From Bryobacterales bacterium (GTDB lineage: Bacteria; Acidobacteriota; Terriglobia; Bryobacterales; UBA6623): a DNA stretch of 38,591 nucleotides. The translations under genes and the position numbers were made by a program. Within the stretch, counting starts at the first letter, position 1; every line of letters begins with the position of its first letter. The notes under the pieces are model-generated. The model had not been told where the DNA came from and ran no database searches. It worked only from the letters and a program-made list of their open reading frames with translations. Shown piece after piece: positions 24,716 through 33,750 of this stretch. The DNA is taken from positions 1-38,591 of the forward strand of contig JAPOOG010000103.1 of NCBI GenBank assembly GCA_026713545.1, written 5' to 3'.

Positions 24716-25139
24716 GAATCGAGTAGACCCTTTACTGGGACACAGTCCCCACCGTCGAGACCATCGTGAAGGATCTCGGCGGTCTCCTGGTACGCTCCAC
24801 AACGGCATGTTGCGTACAGCTCGGGAATTCATCAGACCAGGGACTAGTTGGGGGATCGTCCTTCTGAAGCGCGCCGGCCCTTGTGCGACTTCCTACTGAA
24901 TTGGAGTTGCAACACTGCTTTCCTCTCTCCGTACAATCGAAAAGACCTGCAAAAATCCTTTGGCCAAGTCAAGTTCGAGATCGCTGAGTTTCAGCGGGGG
25001 AGAGTGAAAACGGATCTTCGCAGCGTGTGTTCCAGGTAGCAGATCATTCCAGAAATACCGCGCTCTCTGGCCCTGAATTGGGTCAGAGACAAGTTCTGGC
25101 CCCGGGGGGATTGTAAGGCTGCCAAGCGCGACAGGAATC
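24716..25139. other. Unexplained spacer between the decayed and intact protease genes
   Basis: About 420 bp show no recognisable gene. Near 24737-24749 GGGACACAGTCCC is a small perfect palindrome at the point where similarity to the protease ends. Composition is less GC-rich than the flanks (24895-25040). On the minus strand a frame runs through here into the protease gene, but I see no feature that supports it. Confidence 0.4.
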
Positions 25140-28100
25140 ATGGCATCGGCTTTCAACTGCCCGTTCTGCAGGTTGCTGGGGGCAGTGATGGCGATCCTGC
25201 TGCTGGCGGGGGCCGTTCCGGCGCAGCAAACGTCGGCGCAGGATCGCGGCAGACTGTCGCTGAAGGCCGTTCGGCAGATTGAGGAGTTGCTGGCCGCGAA
25301 GGCACAACGCACGTCCGCCCAGCGGAAGGTGAGCTCCCAGCTCTTGGACGCGGCCGGTGAATCTATCGACGTACGCCGGCAGGCGAAGGGAGCAGCTCTT
25401 GCGTACGAACAGGTGATGGTGGACATCCGGGCCGATGTCTCGCCGGCGGTCCTGTCGCGCATCCAGACCCTAGGCGGCACGGTAATCAACAGCGTCCCCA
25501 AGTACCGGGCCATCCGGGCCCGGCTGCCGATCGCTGCCGTTGAAAAGCTGGCGGCTCTCGACGCGGTCCAGTCGATTCGACCCGCCGACGTGGCGTTTAC
25601 GCGTGACCGGCTGGCGCGGCTCCCAACCGACAACCGGCCGGGCACGCTGGAGAGCGTGGTGACCCGGGTGATCGACACCTCCGAGGGTGATGTCGCTCAC
25701 CGAGCGAACGTGGCGCGGAGCACTCACAGTGTCGACGGCACCGGCATCGGGATCGGCGTGATCTCGGACGGTGTTGCCACCCTCGCCAAGCAGCAGGCGA
25801 CGGGCGACGTGCCGTCACGGGTCACGGTCCTGCACGAACAGGAGGGGGGTGCCATTTCATATCGCTGCGGAGGTACGAGCGTAGGAAGCGAGGGGACGGC
25901 CATGCTCGAGATCGTCCACGATCTCGCGCCGGGCGCCGAGTTGTTGTTCGCTACAGGCATCAACGGACGGGCGCAGATGGCGCAGAACATCGAGGAGCTC
26001 TGCGCGGCCGGCGCTGATGTCATCGTCGATGACATCGGGTATCCTGCGACGTCGGTCTTTCAGGACGACGTCATCTCCCAAGCGGTCAGCGCGGCGGTCG
26101 CAGACGGTTGTTACTACTTCTCTTCGGCCGGCAACGGCGGCAACAAGAACGACGGCACGGCAGGAGTCTGGGAGGGCGATTTCGCCGCCGGGAGCACGCT
26201 GACCGTGAACGGTGTAGCGGTCGGCACCGCACACGACTTCGGCGGCGGCGTGATCCGGAACCGGATCAAGAGAGACAGCACTTCTTCCATCTACCTGCAG
26301 TGGGCCGATCCGGAGGGGGGGTCGGCAAACGATTACGATCTGTTCCTGGTCGATGCGGATGATAACGTGCTTGACAGTTCGACGAATACGCAGGACGGCA
26401 CGCAGGACCCCTTCGAGCGCATCAGAGGTTCATGCTCCGATGACCTCGAAGACAACCGCCTCATCATTGTCAAGACCTCCAGTGCGGCGGATCGCTACCT
26501 GCGTCTAGAGTACGCGCCAAGAGGATTGGAGATCACGACGGCCGGCCATGCCTTCGGGCATTCCGCTTCGGAGGATGCGATCGGTGTGGCCGCTGTCGAT
26601 GTCGGGGACGCCGGAGGATCCGGCGGTGTCTTCAACGGTACGGAGTCGGTTGAGACGTTCAGCTCCGACGGTCCTCGGCGGATCTTCTTCGAGCCCGACG
26701 GCACGCCGATCACGGCGGGCAATTTTTCCTCGACCGGCGGGAAGCTGCTGCAGAAGCCCGACTTGGCCGCCGCGAACTGTGTTTCGACCTCGACCCCCGG
26801 TTTCTCGACGTTCTGCGGCACCTCCGCCGCCGCGCCGCACGCGGCGGCGATTGCGGCCTTGATGCTGGAAGCGGCCGGCGGCCCCGGCAATGTCACACAA
26901 TCGGCGCTTGGCACGGCGATGATCGGGGCGGCGCTCGATATCGAGGCAACCGGTGTCGACCGCGACTCCGGCGCCGGAATCGTGATGGCGCCCGGCGCGG
27001 TGGATGCGGTGGACGTGGCGGTGGCGGCCCGCAACCAGGCGCCTACTGTTGAGGGCACGCTGCAAGACCGCACGATGATGCGGGGATCCGGCTCCGTGAC
27101 GGTCAACTTTGCGAGCGCGTTCTCCGAACCGGACAACGACACGTTGACCTACAACGCGATATCGAGCGACACCGATCGGGTGACGGTCACCCTGACGGGG
27201 TCGCAGTTGACGCTGACGCCGGGGTTGCCGGGTTTTGCCGAAGTTGCGGTGCGCGCGACCGATCCCAGCGGCTTGAGCGCTGTGCAGTCCTTCTCGGTTA
27301 CCGTTGCGTTGGGCAGCCGGGACTATGACATTGATGACGATAACCTCATCGATGTCGGCAACTTGGCGCAGCTCGACGCTGTGCGCTACGACCTCAACGG
27401 CGACGGCGTGGTGGATGACGCATCGGACTGGCAGTCGTATTACTCGGCCTCGGCCTTCGCCCAGAGTTCGCTGACGGGCTGCCCCGACGGGTGCAGCGGC
27501 TATGAGTTGACGGCATCCCTCGATTTCGACACCAACAACAGCGGCGCCGTCGGCCCTGGCGACACGTACTGGAACGGCGGTGAGGGCTGGGTGCCCATCG
27601 GCGGTGACGACAGCTCACATAGAGGAACGTTATTGTTCCTGCGCAATCCGTTCACGGCGACCTTCGAGGGCAACGGGCATACCATCAGCAACTTGTTCAT
27701 CGATACGGACGACATCGTTCTGGTGGGTTTGTTCGGCTATGCCACCTCCAGCATCCGAAACCTGGGGGTGACGGATGTCGATGTGACGGGAGATGATCTC
27801 GCCAGCGGGTTGGTCGGGTTCACCCGTGGCGAGATTCGCGCCTCCTACGTCAGCGGCCGAGTGACGGGCAAAACAAATGTGGGCGGTCTGGTCGGGATCA
27901 ACCGATCCGATGGCGAGATTGAGGCCAGCTACGCCTCAAGCCATGTGTCGGGAGAAGAGGACGTGGGCGGGTTGGTCGGGGACAACCGGGGCAAAATCAC
28001 CGCCGGCTACGCCACGGGCCGCGTGTCGGGGATAGAAGGCGTGGGCGGTCTGGTCGGGAATAACCAGTCCGATGGTGAGATTGACGCCAGCTATGCCACG

Positions 28101-30482
28101 GGCCTGGTGGCTGGCCAAACCGATGTCGGCGGGCTGTTAGGGAAGAACGAGGGGACGATCACCGTCAGCTACTGGGATGAGCGTACGTCGGGACACAGGA
28201 GCGGGAGCTTCGGCCAAGACAAGACGACGGCACAGTTGCAGACGCCCACAGGTTCCAGCGGGATCTATCAGAACTGGAACCTGGATCTGGACGGCGACAG
28301 TGTGAACGATTGGCACTTCGGCACGAGAAGCCAGTATCCGGTTCTGGCGGTGGACACGAATGGGGTGGGAGGCGCGACGTGGCAGGAATTCGGCTACCAG
28401 TTGCGCGAAGGCCCGACGCTGACGGCGGCGGCGGGGACGACGCAGGTGGAGTTGAGCTGGAGCGCGGTGACTGTGAATCACTGGTCGCCGATGCCGGACG
28501 TCAGCTACACGCTCTACCGCGAAGACGGCACGAGCATCGAAACTCTTTCGGAGGGCGGCGGAGGACTCCAATATACCGACAGCGACGTGACCGCCGGCGC
28601 CACCTACGCCTACCAGGTGGCAGCGGTGGTGACGGGGGGTGAAGCGACGCATAGCGCGCGGGTCTCGGTGATAGTGCCGGGGACCATCATGCCTCCACCA
28701 CCTCCCCCGCCCTCAGCGCCGAGGAACCTGACGGCGGTCGGCGGGGACGGCCAGGTCGTGCTGAGCTGGGAGCCTCCGTTGCGAGACGGCGGCGCGGACA
28801 TCAGCGATTACGAGTACCGCAATGTCGGGAGGGACCCCTGGACATCCACCGGCTCCGCAAACACCACCCATACGGTCAGCGGCCTCGACAACGGCATTAC
28901 CTACACCTTCGAGGTAAGGGCGGTGAACCGCGCCGGCAAGAGCTTTGCTTCCAACCGCGTCGAGGCCACCCCGACGGCGCCGGAACCGCAAGTCTTCACC
29001 CTGGACTTCCCTCATTTCGCCAACGGCGGCGGGGGCATCACCTCCGAGGTCGTGCTCCTCAATGCAGGCGCCACAGCGATCCGGCCCGTCCTGTACTTCT
29101 CCGATCAGCAAGGCAAGCAGATTGCCGCCGGGTCGGTCGTGGACGTGACGTACGGTCTGGAGGTCCAACAGGACGACGGCGGGCTGACCGTACGGACCCC
29201 GATCGAGCCGCTGGGAGAACTCACCGTAGCGACCCACGGTCGCGGGGCGGAGGTGAGCGGCTCGGTGCGGGTGGTCGCCGACGGCGCCATCGGCGGGGTG
29301 CTGCGCTATGGCGTCCCGATGGTCGGGGTGACCGGGGTGGGGGCCGGCATGGCCGTCCGGGACGCACTGTTCCCGGCCCGCAGGAAGCAGGGAGGCATCC
29401 GCACGGCGGCGGCGCTGCACAACCTGGGCGTGGAAGCGATCGAGGTGACGTGCTGGTTGATGAGCGGGGGCGCGGTGCTGGAGGAGGCGACGATCTCTCT
29501 GGAGCCCAACGGACAGGCGTCGTGGTTCATCGAAGACGAGTTCACCGAGACCGACACGACGGACTTCACGGGGACGGTGCGCTGCAGGGCGCCGCGGGAG
29601 GGATCGGAGGAAACAAGGTTCACGGGCTTGGCCGTCGAGGTGGACGCCGCCAACCGCATCTTCACCACGCTGCCGGTAGTGGAGGTGGAGCGCACGGCCG
29701 GCGACGGCGCAGAGACGGTTCTGTACTTTGCGCATTTCGCCAATGGCGGCAACGCCGATGAGCAGGGCATCCGCTCCGAACTGGTGCTGTTGAATGTGGA
29801 GACGCGTCCGAGCGGACGAGGCGCCACTCCCTTTCATCCCACCGTCCCGGAGAGCCGTCCGGTGATCTACTTCTACGACCGACAGGGCCGCATGATCGAC
29901 CCGGAATCGGTGGTGGATCTGACGGACGATCTGGAGGTCACCGGAGACGATGGGCTGACGGTCAGGACGGCGATGGCGCCGCTGGGAGAACTCACGATCT
30001 CGACCCACGGACGAGGGCAGGAGGTGAGCGGCTCGGTGAAGGTGGTCTCGGAAGGTCCGATCGGGGGAGTGCTGCGCTACCGCGTGCCGGGAGTCGGGGT
30101 GACCGGGGTGGGGGCCGGCCCGGCGGTGCGGGACACGCTGTTCCCGGCGCGGCGCAAGGCGGGAGGGATCCGCACGGCGGCGGCGATGCGCAACCTGGGA
30201 GAGGAAGCGATGAAGGTGACGTGCTGGTTGATGAGCGGCGGCGCAATGCTGGAGGAGGCGGAGATCCCGTTGGCGGGCAACGGGCAGACGTCGTGGTTCA
30301 TCGAAGACGAATTCACCGCGACGGACACGACGGACTTCGCGGGGACGGTGCGCTGCATGGCGCCGGAGGAGGGGTCGGAGGAAAAAAGGTTCACGGGCCT
30401 GGCGGTCGAGGTGGATGCCGCCAACCGCATCTTTACCACGCTGCCGGTCGTGCCGGTCGAAGAGAGGATGGCTCAGCCGTAG
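25140..30482 (+). CDS. Secreted multidomain subtilisin/sedolisin-like protease with GLUG, FN3 and duplicated C-terminal domains
   Basis: The 1780-aa product has a signal peptide (about 1-30; an alternative Met17 also works), a propeptide-like domain (41-165) and a peptidase domain (about 198-620). Asp210 is in VISDG, Asn332 in SSAGNGG and Ser562 in CGTSAAAPHA. The place of the usual HGT histidine is EGT (Glu251). Glu257 and Asp261 in EIVHD give the E-x-x-x-D spacing of sedolisins, and His260 is adjacent. Then follow a cadherin-like segment (about 640-720), Asp/Asn-rich probable calcium loops (about 735-800), GLUG repeats (about 838-1007), two fibronectin III domains (about 1095-1280) with a polyproline linker, and two tandem copies of an unnamed domain (about 1285-1520 and 1524-1777). 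It is probably cell-surface or released. Confidence 0.9.
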   Translation: MASAFNCPFCRLLGAVMAILLLAGAVPAQQTSAQDRGRLSLKAVRQIEELLAAKAQRTSAQRKVSSQLLDAAGESIDVRRQAKGAALAYEQVMVDIRADVSPAVLSRIQTLGGTVINSVPKYRAIRARLPIAAVEKLAALDAVQSIRPADVAFTRDRLARLPTDNRPGTLESVVTRVIDTSEGDVAHRANVARSTHSVDGTGIGIGVISDGVATLAKQQATGDVPSRVTVLHEQEGGAISYRCGGTSVGSEGTAMLEIVHDLAPGAELLFATGINGRAQMAQNIEELCAAGADVIVDDIGYPATSVFQDDVISQAVSAAVADGCYYFSSAGNGGNKNDGTAGVWEGDFAAGSTLTVNGVAVGTAHDFGGGVIRNRIKRDSTSSIYLQWADPEGGSANDYDLFLVDADDNVLDSSTNTQDGTQDPFERIRGSCSDDLEDNRLIIVKTSSAADRYLRLEYAPRGLEITTAGHAFGHSASEDAIGVAAVDVGDAGGSGGVFNGTESVETFSSDGPRRIFFEPDGTPITAGNFSSTGGKLLQKPDLAAANCVSTSTPGFSTFCGTSAAAPHAAAIAALMLEAAGGPGNVTQSALGTAMIGAALDIEATGVDRDSGAGIVMAPGAVDAVDVAVAARNQAPTVEGTLQDRTMMRGSGSVTVNFASAFSEPDNDTLTYNAISSDTDRVTVTLTGSQLTLTPGLPGFAEVAVRATDPSGLSAVQSFSVTVALGSRDYDIDDDNLIDVGNLAQLDAVRYDLNGDGVVDDASDWQSYYSASAFAQSSLTGCPDGCSGYELTASLDFDTNNSGAVGPGDTYWNGGEGWVPIGGDDSSHRGTLLFLRNPFTATFEGNGHTISNLFIDTDDIVLVGLFGYATSSIRNLGVTDVDVTGDDLASGLVGFTRGEIRASYVSGRVTGKTNVGGLVGINRSDGEIEASYASSHVSGEEDVGGLVGDNRGKITAGYATGRVSGIEGVGGLVGNNQSDGEIDASYATGLVAGQTDVGGLLGKNEGTITVSYWDERTSGHRSGSFGQDKTTAQLQTPTGSSGIYQNWNLDLDGDSVNDWHFGTRSQYPVLAVDTNGVGGATWQEFGYQLREGPTLTAAAGTTQVELSWSAVTVNHWSPMPDVSYTLYREDGTSIETLSEGGGGLQYTDSDVTAGATYAYQVAAVVTGGEATHSARVSVIVPGTIMPPPPPPPSAPRNLTAVGGDGQVVLSWEPPLRDGGADISDYEYRNVGRDPWTSTGSANTTHTVSGLDNGITYTFEVRAVNRAGKSFASNRVEATPTAPEPQVFTLDFPHFANGGGGITSEVVLLNAGATAIRPVLYFSDQQGKQIAAGSVVDVTYGLEVQQDDGGLTVRTPIEPLGELTVATHGRGAEVSGSVRVVADGAIGGVLRYGVPMVGVTGVGAGMAVRDALFPARRKQGGIRTAAALHNLGVEAIEVTCWLMSGGAVLEEATISLEPNGQASWFIEDEFTETDTTDFTGTVRCRAPREGSEETRFTGLAVEVDAANRIFTTLPVVEVERTAGDGAETVLYFAHFANGGNADEQGIRSELVLLNVETRPSGRGATPFHPTVPESRPVIYFYDRQGRMIDPESVVDLTDDLEVTGDDGLTVRTAMAPLGELTISTHGRGQEVSGSVKVVSEGPIGGVLRYRVPGVGVTGVGAGPAVRDTLFPARRKAGGIRTAAAMRNLGEEAMKVTCWLMSGGAMLEEAEIPLAGNGQTSWFIEDEFTATDTTDFAGTVRCMAPEEGSEEKRFTGLAVEVDAANRIFTTLPVVPVEERMAQP
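27780..28160 (+). repeat. In-gene GLUG-type repeats
   Basis: Four to five tandem coding repeats of about 114-130 bp have the consensus (I)ASY(V/A)(S/T)G.V.G...VGGLVG.N.G.I within the protease gene. The phrase encoding VGGLVG recurs with near-identical codons, which implies recent internal duplication. GLUG repeats occur in bacterial surface and adhesin-like proteins. Confidence 0.85.
28996..30465 (+). repeat. Large in-gene tandem duplication encoding the C-terminal domain pair
   Basis: Two coding copies start at HFANGG (His1292 and His1532). Long stretches are almost identical at DNA level, for example TGCTGGTTGATGAGCGG at 29451 and 30222, exactly 771 bp apart. Copy 2 has an insertion of about 17 codons after ELVLLN. 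Shared protein blocks are PLGELT.(A/S)THGRG.EVSGSV, IGGVLRY, RDALFPARRK.GGIRTAAA, SWFIEDEFT.TDTTDF and VDAANRIFTTLPVV. Confidence 0.93.
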
Positions 30483-30530
30483 ACGGACGACCCGAGAGAA
30501 AGAGAGGCGGATTCGTTGAGCCTGGGGATA

Positions 30531-31583
30531 TTAGCTCAACTCTTCCATGATCTCGGCCAGCGTCGATTCCTGAGGCCGGCCGCCGTTTGATTCCGAGACC
30601 TGCCATAGGGGCGCATCGGCCAGGTTCAGCAACTCGATGAAGTCGCTCTTCTTCGTGTTTACATAAAACACGCCGGTAAGCACTTGGCCCCGCTGCGCAT
30701 GTTCGTGCAGAGTCTTCACGGCAGCCATCATATCGGAGGGGTCGTAGCCCTCTTCGATCTTCTTGAGCAACAGAGTCGAGCCATCGTGCAGCGTGACTTC
30801 ACGGAGTTCACCAGGTTCGATTTCGTCTTCGACATGAATTTCGTCGAAGAACGGCACGAAGTCCACCGCGTTCAGATCGTGGCGGTGATCCCTGACGTAG
30901 GAATAGCTCTTCGTCGATCCAGAGTGATCGTTAAATGTAACGCAGGGTGAGATCACGTCGACCATTACTGTGCCCTGATGCGACAAAGCGGCCTTGAGGA
31001 TGCTCTGTAACTGCTTCTTGTCACCCGAGAAAGATCGCGCCACGAAAGTCGCTCCGAGTTCGATCGCCAACGCGCAAGTGTCGATGGGCGGCAAATCGTT
31101 CGCCACGCCTGTCTTCAGCGTGGATCCCAGATCAGCCGTGGCCGAAAACTGCCCCTTGGTGAGGCCGTAGCAGCCGTTGTCCTCAATCACGTAGATGATC
31201 GGGAGGTTGCGGCGCATCAGGTGGACGAATTGGCCGATGCCGATGGACGCCGAGTCGCCGTCGCCCGTCACGCCGAGCGCGATCAGCTTGTGATTCGCAA
31301 GCATGGCGCCCGTCGCCACTGAGGGCATGCGTCCGTGGACTGCGTTGAAGGCGTGAGATGTATTCAGAAAATAGGCCGGCGACTTGGAAGAGCAGCCGAT
31401 GCCCGAGAGTTTGATGACCCGTTGGGGATCGATGCCCATCTCGAAGCAGCACTCGATAATGCGCTCCGAGATCGAGTTATGCCCACAACCGGCGCACAAA
31501 GTCGTTTTGAGACCGCGGTATTGCTTGAGTTCCAGGCCGATGCGGTTGACCTTTTTGGGAGGCGGCGCTGCTGCTGTGCTCAC
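30531..31583 (-). CDS. korB: 2-oxoacid:ferredoxin oxidoreductase, beta subunit
   Basis: The 350-aa subunit binds thiamine diphosphate and an iron-sulfur cluster and, with the alpha subunit, oxidatively decarboxylates a 2-oxoacid (2-oxoglutarate most likely) to an acyl-CoA, reducing ferredoxin. It shows CAGCGH near the N-terminus, GIGCSSK, the ThDP motif GDGDSASIG with EDNGCYGLTKGQ, and the late cluster Cys in VISPCVTFN. The start is GTG at 31583, overlapping the alpha-subunit stop (GTGA) and preceded by AGGAGGGA. The upstream open extension to 31883 is a shadow of the alpha gene and is rejected. No separate ferredoxin-domain subunit is encoded nearby. Confidence 0.94.
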   Translation of the reverse strand: MSTAAAPPPKKVNRIGLELKQYRGLKTTLCAGCGHNSISERIIECCFEMGIDPQRVIKLSGIGCSSKSPAYFLNTSHAFNAVHGRMPSVATGAMLANHKLIALGVTGDGDSASIGIGQFVHLMRRNLPIIYVIEDNGCYGLTKGQFSATADLGSTLKTGVANDLPPIDTCALAIELGATFVARSFSGDKKQLQSILKAALSHQGTVMVDVISPCVTFNDHSGSTKSYSYVRDHRHDLNAVDFVPFFDEIHVEDEIEPGELREVTLHDGSTLLLKKIEEGYDPSDMMAAVKTLHEHAQRGQVLTGVFYVNTKKSDFIELLNLADAPLWQVSESNGGRPQESTLAEIMEELS

Positions 31584-33421
31584 AATCCCTCCTGTTCGAG
31601 GATCGAGTCGGTGATCGTGCGGGAGTCGATAGGGAGCCCGCCGTAGTAGCGGACACTCCGGAGGCGGCTCACCATTTCCGCCGGGCAGTCGGCGCGGATC
31701 AACTGCAAAAGTTGACCGTCGCGATTCTGGTCCACGATGTACACGCGGTCGTGACCGCGGATGAAGTCGATGATGTCTCTGTTGAACGGGAAGCCCCTCA
31801 CCCGAAGGTAAGAGGTCTGTAGGCCATGCTCGGAAGAGAGTTGGTCGCGGCTCTCGACGGCGGCGAAGTGGGTTGTCCCACAAACGATCATCCCGATGGA
31901 AGCCTCTTCGACTTCGTCGATCTCGGGCGCGGGCATCTTCGCTCGCGCCGTCTTGTACTTGCGCGCCAGTCGGTCCATGTTGCGGGTCCAGTCATCGGGC
32001 CGCTCGCTGTATTGGGCGGCTTCGTTGTGGCCCGTTCCTCGCGTAAAGTAAGCGGCCAGCGGATTCTCCGTGCCGGGCAGCGTACGGTAACAGATACCAT
32101 CACCGTCGACATCCCGATAGCGCTCGAAGACACCACGGCGATCAAGGTCTGCTGAGTCGAGCACCTTACCCCGATTGAACGGCTTGGTCGGATATTCGAA
32201 TTTATCGGCCATCCAGTAGTTCATACCAAGGTCGAGATCGAGCATGACGAAGATGGGCGTTTGGAGTTCTTCCGACAGGTCGAACGCTTGCCCAGCCATT
32301 TCGAAGCACTCTTCCGGCGAACTTGGGATCAGCATGGGGTGAAAAGTATCGCCGTGCGAGAGGGTGGCACAGGCAATCAGGTCGCCCTGTGCCGTCCGGG
32401 TGGGCAAGCCGGTCGAGGGGCCCATTCGCTGGACGTCGAAGATAACAACTGGAATCTCCGCGAAATAACCCAGGCCGACAAACTCCGACATCAGCGAGAT
32501 GCCCGGCCCGGCGGTGGCCGTCATCGAGCGTGCCCCGGCCCATCCGGCCCCGAGCGCCATGCCGATCGAGGCCAACTCATCCTCGGCTTGCACGATGGCG
32601 AAGTTCGCCTTGCCGGTTTCCTTGTCGATCCGGTATTTTCGCACGTAGTCGGTGAGCGATTCGGCCAGTGACGACGAAGGCGTAATCGGGTACCACGTCA
32701 CTACCGACACGCCGGCGAATATCGAGCCCAACGCCGCGGCGGCGTTGCCCTCGATGATGATCTTCCCTTCCGTGGCGTTCATCCGGTCGACATAAAAGGG
32801 GTCGGTTTTCTGAAGGTTCTCTTTGGCGTACTCGTAACCCGCCTGTACGGCGTTCCAGTTCAACTCGGCGGCCTTCGGCTTCGTGCTGAATTGCTTTACG
32901 AGAGCCTTGTAGGTCTCTTCGAGTTCGATCCCGAGCAGCCAGGCGAGCACACCGTCATAAATGATGTTCTTGACGAGCTTCCGCAGCTTCGCATTGGGGC
33001 ACACGGGCGTGACGATCTTTGTGAATGGAATCGGGTAGAAGTGGAGGTCCGTTCGCACTGCGTCGAGGTGCAGAGGCTCGTCGTATACCACGGCTGCACC
33101 GCTCGGCAAATCCAATACGTCTTCCCGCGCCGTCTCGGCGTTCATCGCCACCAGGAAGTCGATTTCCTTCTTGCGGCCGATGAAGCCTTTCTTGTTGGTC
33201 CGAATCGTATACCAGGTCGGCAGCCCCGCGATGTTCGAGGGGAACAGATTCTTGCCGGAGACCGGGATCCCCATCTGAAACAACGACCGGAGCAATACGA
33301 GGTTCGCGCTCTGGCTCCCAGAGCCGTTGACGGTGGCGACCTGAATGCTGAAATCGTTGACGATGCGGTCAGGAGGAATAGGTACACCTGTACCTACAGG
33401 TGCTGTTTCTACACTGGACAT
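31580..33421 (-). CDS. korA: 2-oxoacid:ferredoxin oxidoreductase, fused gamma-alpha subunit
   Basis: From the ATG at 33421 (GGGGAG just upstream) the product is 613 aa. The N-terminal 190 residues form the gamma domain (FSIQVATVNGSGSQSANLVLL.., GLPTWYTIRTNKKG). The alpha domain follows with GNAAAALGSIFAGVSVVTWYPITPSSSLAE, the ThDP-contact block QAEDELASIGMALGAGWAGARS and TATAGPGISLMSEF, then a transketolase C-terminal-like domain ending VYIVDQNRDGQLLQLI. This fused order is typical of KorA in many bacteria. The Y-P-I-T-P-S-S segment favours 2-oxoglutarate over pyruvate, though specificity is not certain. It is co-transcribed with korB and divergent from hisZ. Confidence 0.95.
   Translation of the reverse strand: MSSVETAPVGTGVPIPPDRIVNDFSIQVATVNGSGSQSANLVLLRSLFQMGIPVSGKNLFPSNIAGLPTWYTIRTNKKGFIGRKKEIDFLVAMNAETAREDVLDLPSGAAVVYDEPLHLDAVRTDLHFYPIPFTKIVTPVCPNAKLRKLVKNIIYDGVLAWLLGIELEETYKALVKQFSTKPKAAELNWNAVQAGYEYAKENLQKTDPFYVDRMNATEGKIIIEGNAAAALGSIFAGVSVVTWYPITPSSSLAESLTDYVRKYRIDKETGKANFAIVQAEDELASIGMALGAGWAGARSMTATAGPGISLMSEFVGLGYFAEIPVVIFDVQRMGPSTGLPTRTAQGDLIACATLSHGDTFHPMLIPSSPEECFEMAGQAFDLSEELQTPIFVMLDLDLGMNYWMADKFEYPTKPFNRGKVLDSADLDRRGVFERYRDVDGDGICYRTLPGTENPLAAYFTRGTGHNEAAQYSERPDDWTRNMDRLARKYKTARAKMPAPEIDEVEEASIGMIVCGTTHFAAVESRDQLSSEHGLQTSYLRVRGFPFNRDIIDFIRGHDRVYIVDQNRDGQLLQLIRADCPAEMVSRLRSVRYYGGLPIDSRTITDSILEQEGL
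31586..31593 (-). promoter_or_regulatory. Shine-Dalgarno fixing the korB GTG start
   Basis: Read on the minus strand, AGGAGGGA lies two to three bases before the GTG at 31583, within the last codons of korA. It is the strongest Shine-Dalgarno match in this part of the window and supports the unusual GTG start and coupled translation of the two subunits. Confidence 0.75.
33385..33402. promoter_or_regulatory. 18-bp dyad inside the start of korA
   Basis: CACCTGTA-CC-TACAGGTG is a perfect inverted repeat of two 8-bp arms, lying 20-37 bp inside korA. Operator-like symmetry close to a start codon can bind a dimeric repressor or occlude translation. It may also be a by-product of the Gly/Val/Thr/Pro codons it encodes. 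Confidence 0.35.
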
Positions 33422-33478
33422 CGACTCCCCTTTGCGAGAATCCGGACGTACTAACCTCGGAGGTGGGTGGCAGTTATC

Positions 33479-33484
33479 AGTATA
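33479..33484 (-). promoter_or_regulatory. Possible -10 element of korAB
   Basis: On the minus strand TATACT lies 57 bp before the korA ATG, in an AT-rich patch. At 17 bp upstream the -35 hexamer is poor (GTGCGA), so this would be an activator-dependent or weak sigma70-type promoter. The call rests on the -10 match and position only. Confidence 0.35.
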
Positions 33485-33578
33485 ACCTTGTTTACCTTTT
33501 TTCGCACTGCGATCAGGGCAGTAGATCACACAAAAAAACTTGAGTTTCCACCAAGAAGATAGAGTGAGGATGGTTTCG

Positions 33579-33607
33579 TTGCAACCACTTGGAGCGTCTG
33601 ATATAAA
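33579..33607 (+). promoter_or_regulatory. Sigma70-like promoter upstream of hisZ
   Basis: TTGCAA (33579-33584), a 17-bp spacer and TATAAA (33602-33607) give a near-consensus housekeeping promoter in the right orientation. Transcription would begin near 33614 and leave a leader of about 137 nt before hisZ. I see no run of His codons in the leader, so classical his attenuation is not supported. Confidence 0.6.
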
Positions 33608-33750
33608 ATGAGGGTTCTCCCTCCGCCGGTTTCCGTGCCTGCTTGCCTGTATTCGCCGCGCACGAGCTAACAGCTACTCCCATCGCAAATTCCGTGCGGT
33701 CGAGCGGTGCTCCAGAGAGCAGCAGCCGGCGAGGAATAGATACTGACCGG

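Noticed and set aside
24893..25678. Minus-strand frame across the protease start and the spacer
   Set aside because: It is mostly antisense to the protease signal and propeptide region. The last 80 codons in the spacer look slightly more protein-like but have no start signal or family match.
30515..30540. GTTGAGC/GCTCAAC inverted repeat between the convergent protease and korB genes
   Set aside because: One arm lies in the last korB codons, the loop is 12 nt and there is no T-tract, so a bidirectional terminator is not supported.
31584..31883. N-terminal extension of the KorB frame
   Set aside because: It is an out-of-frame reading of the korA end. The GTG at 31583 has a strong Shine-Dalgarno and gives the family-typical N-terminus.
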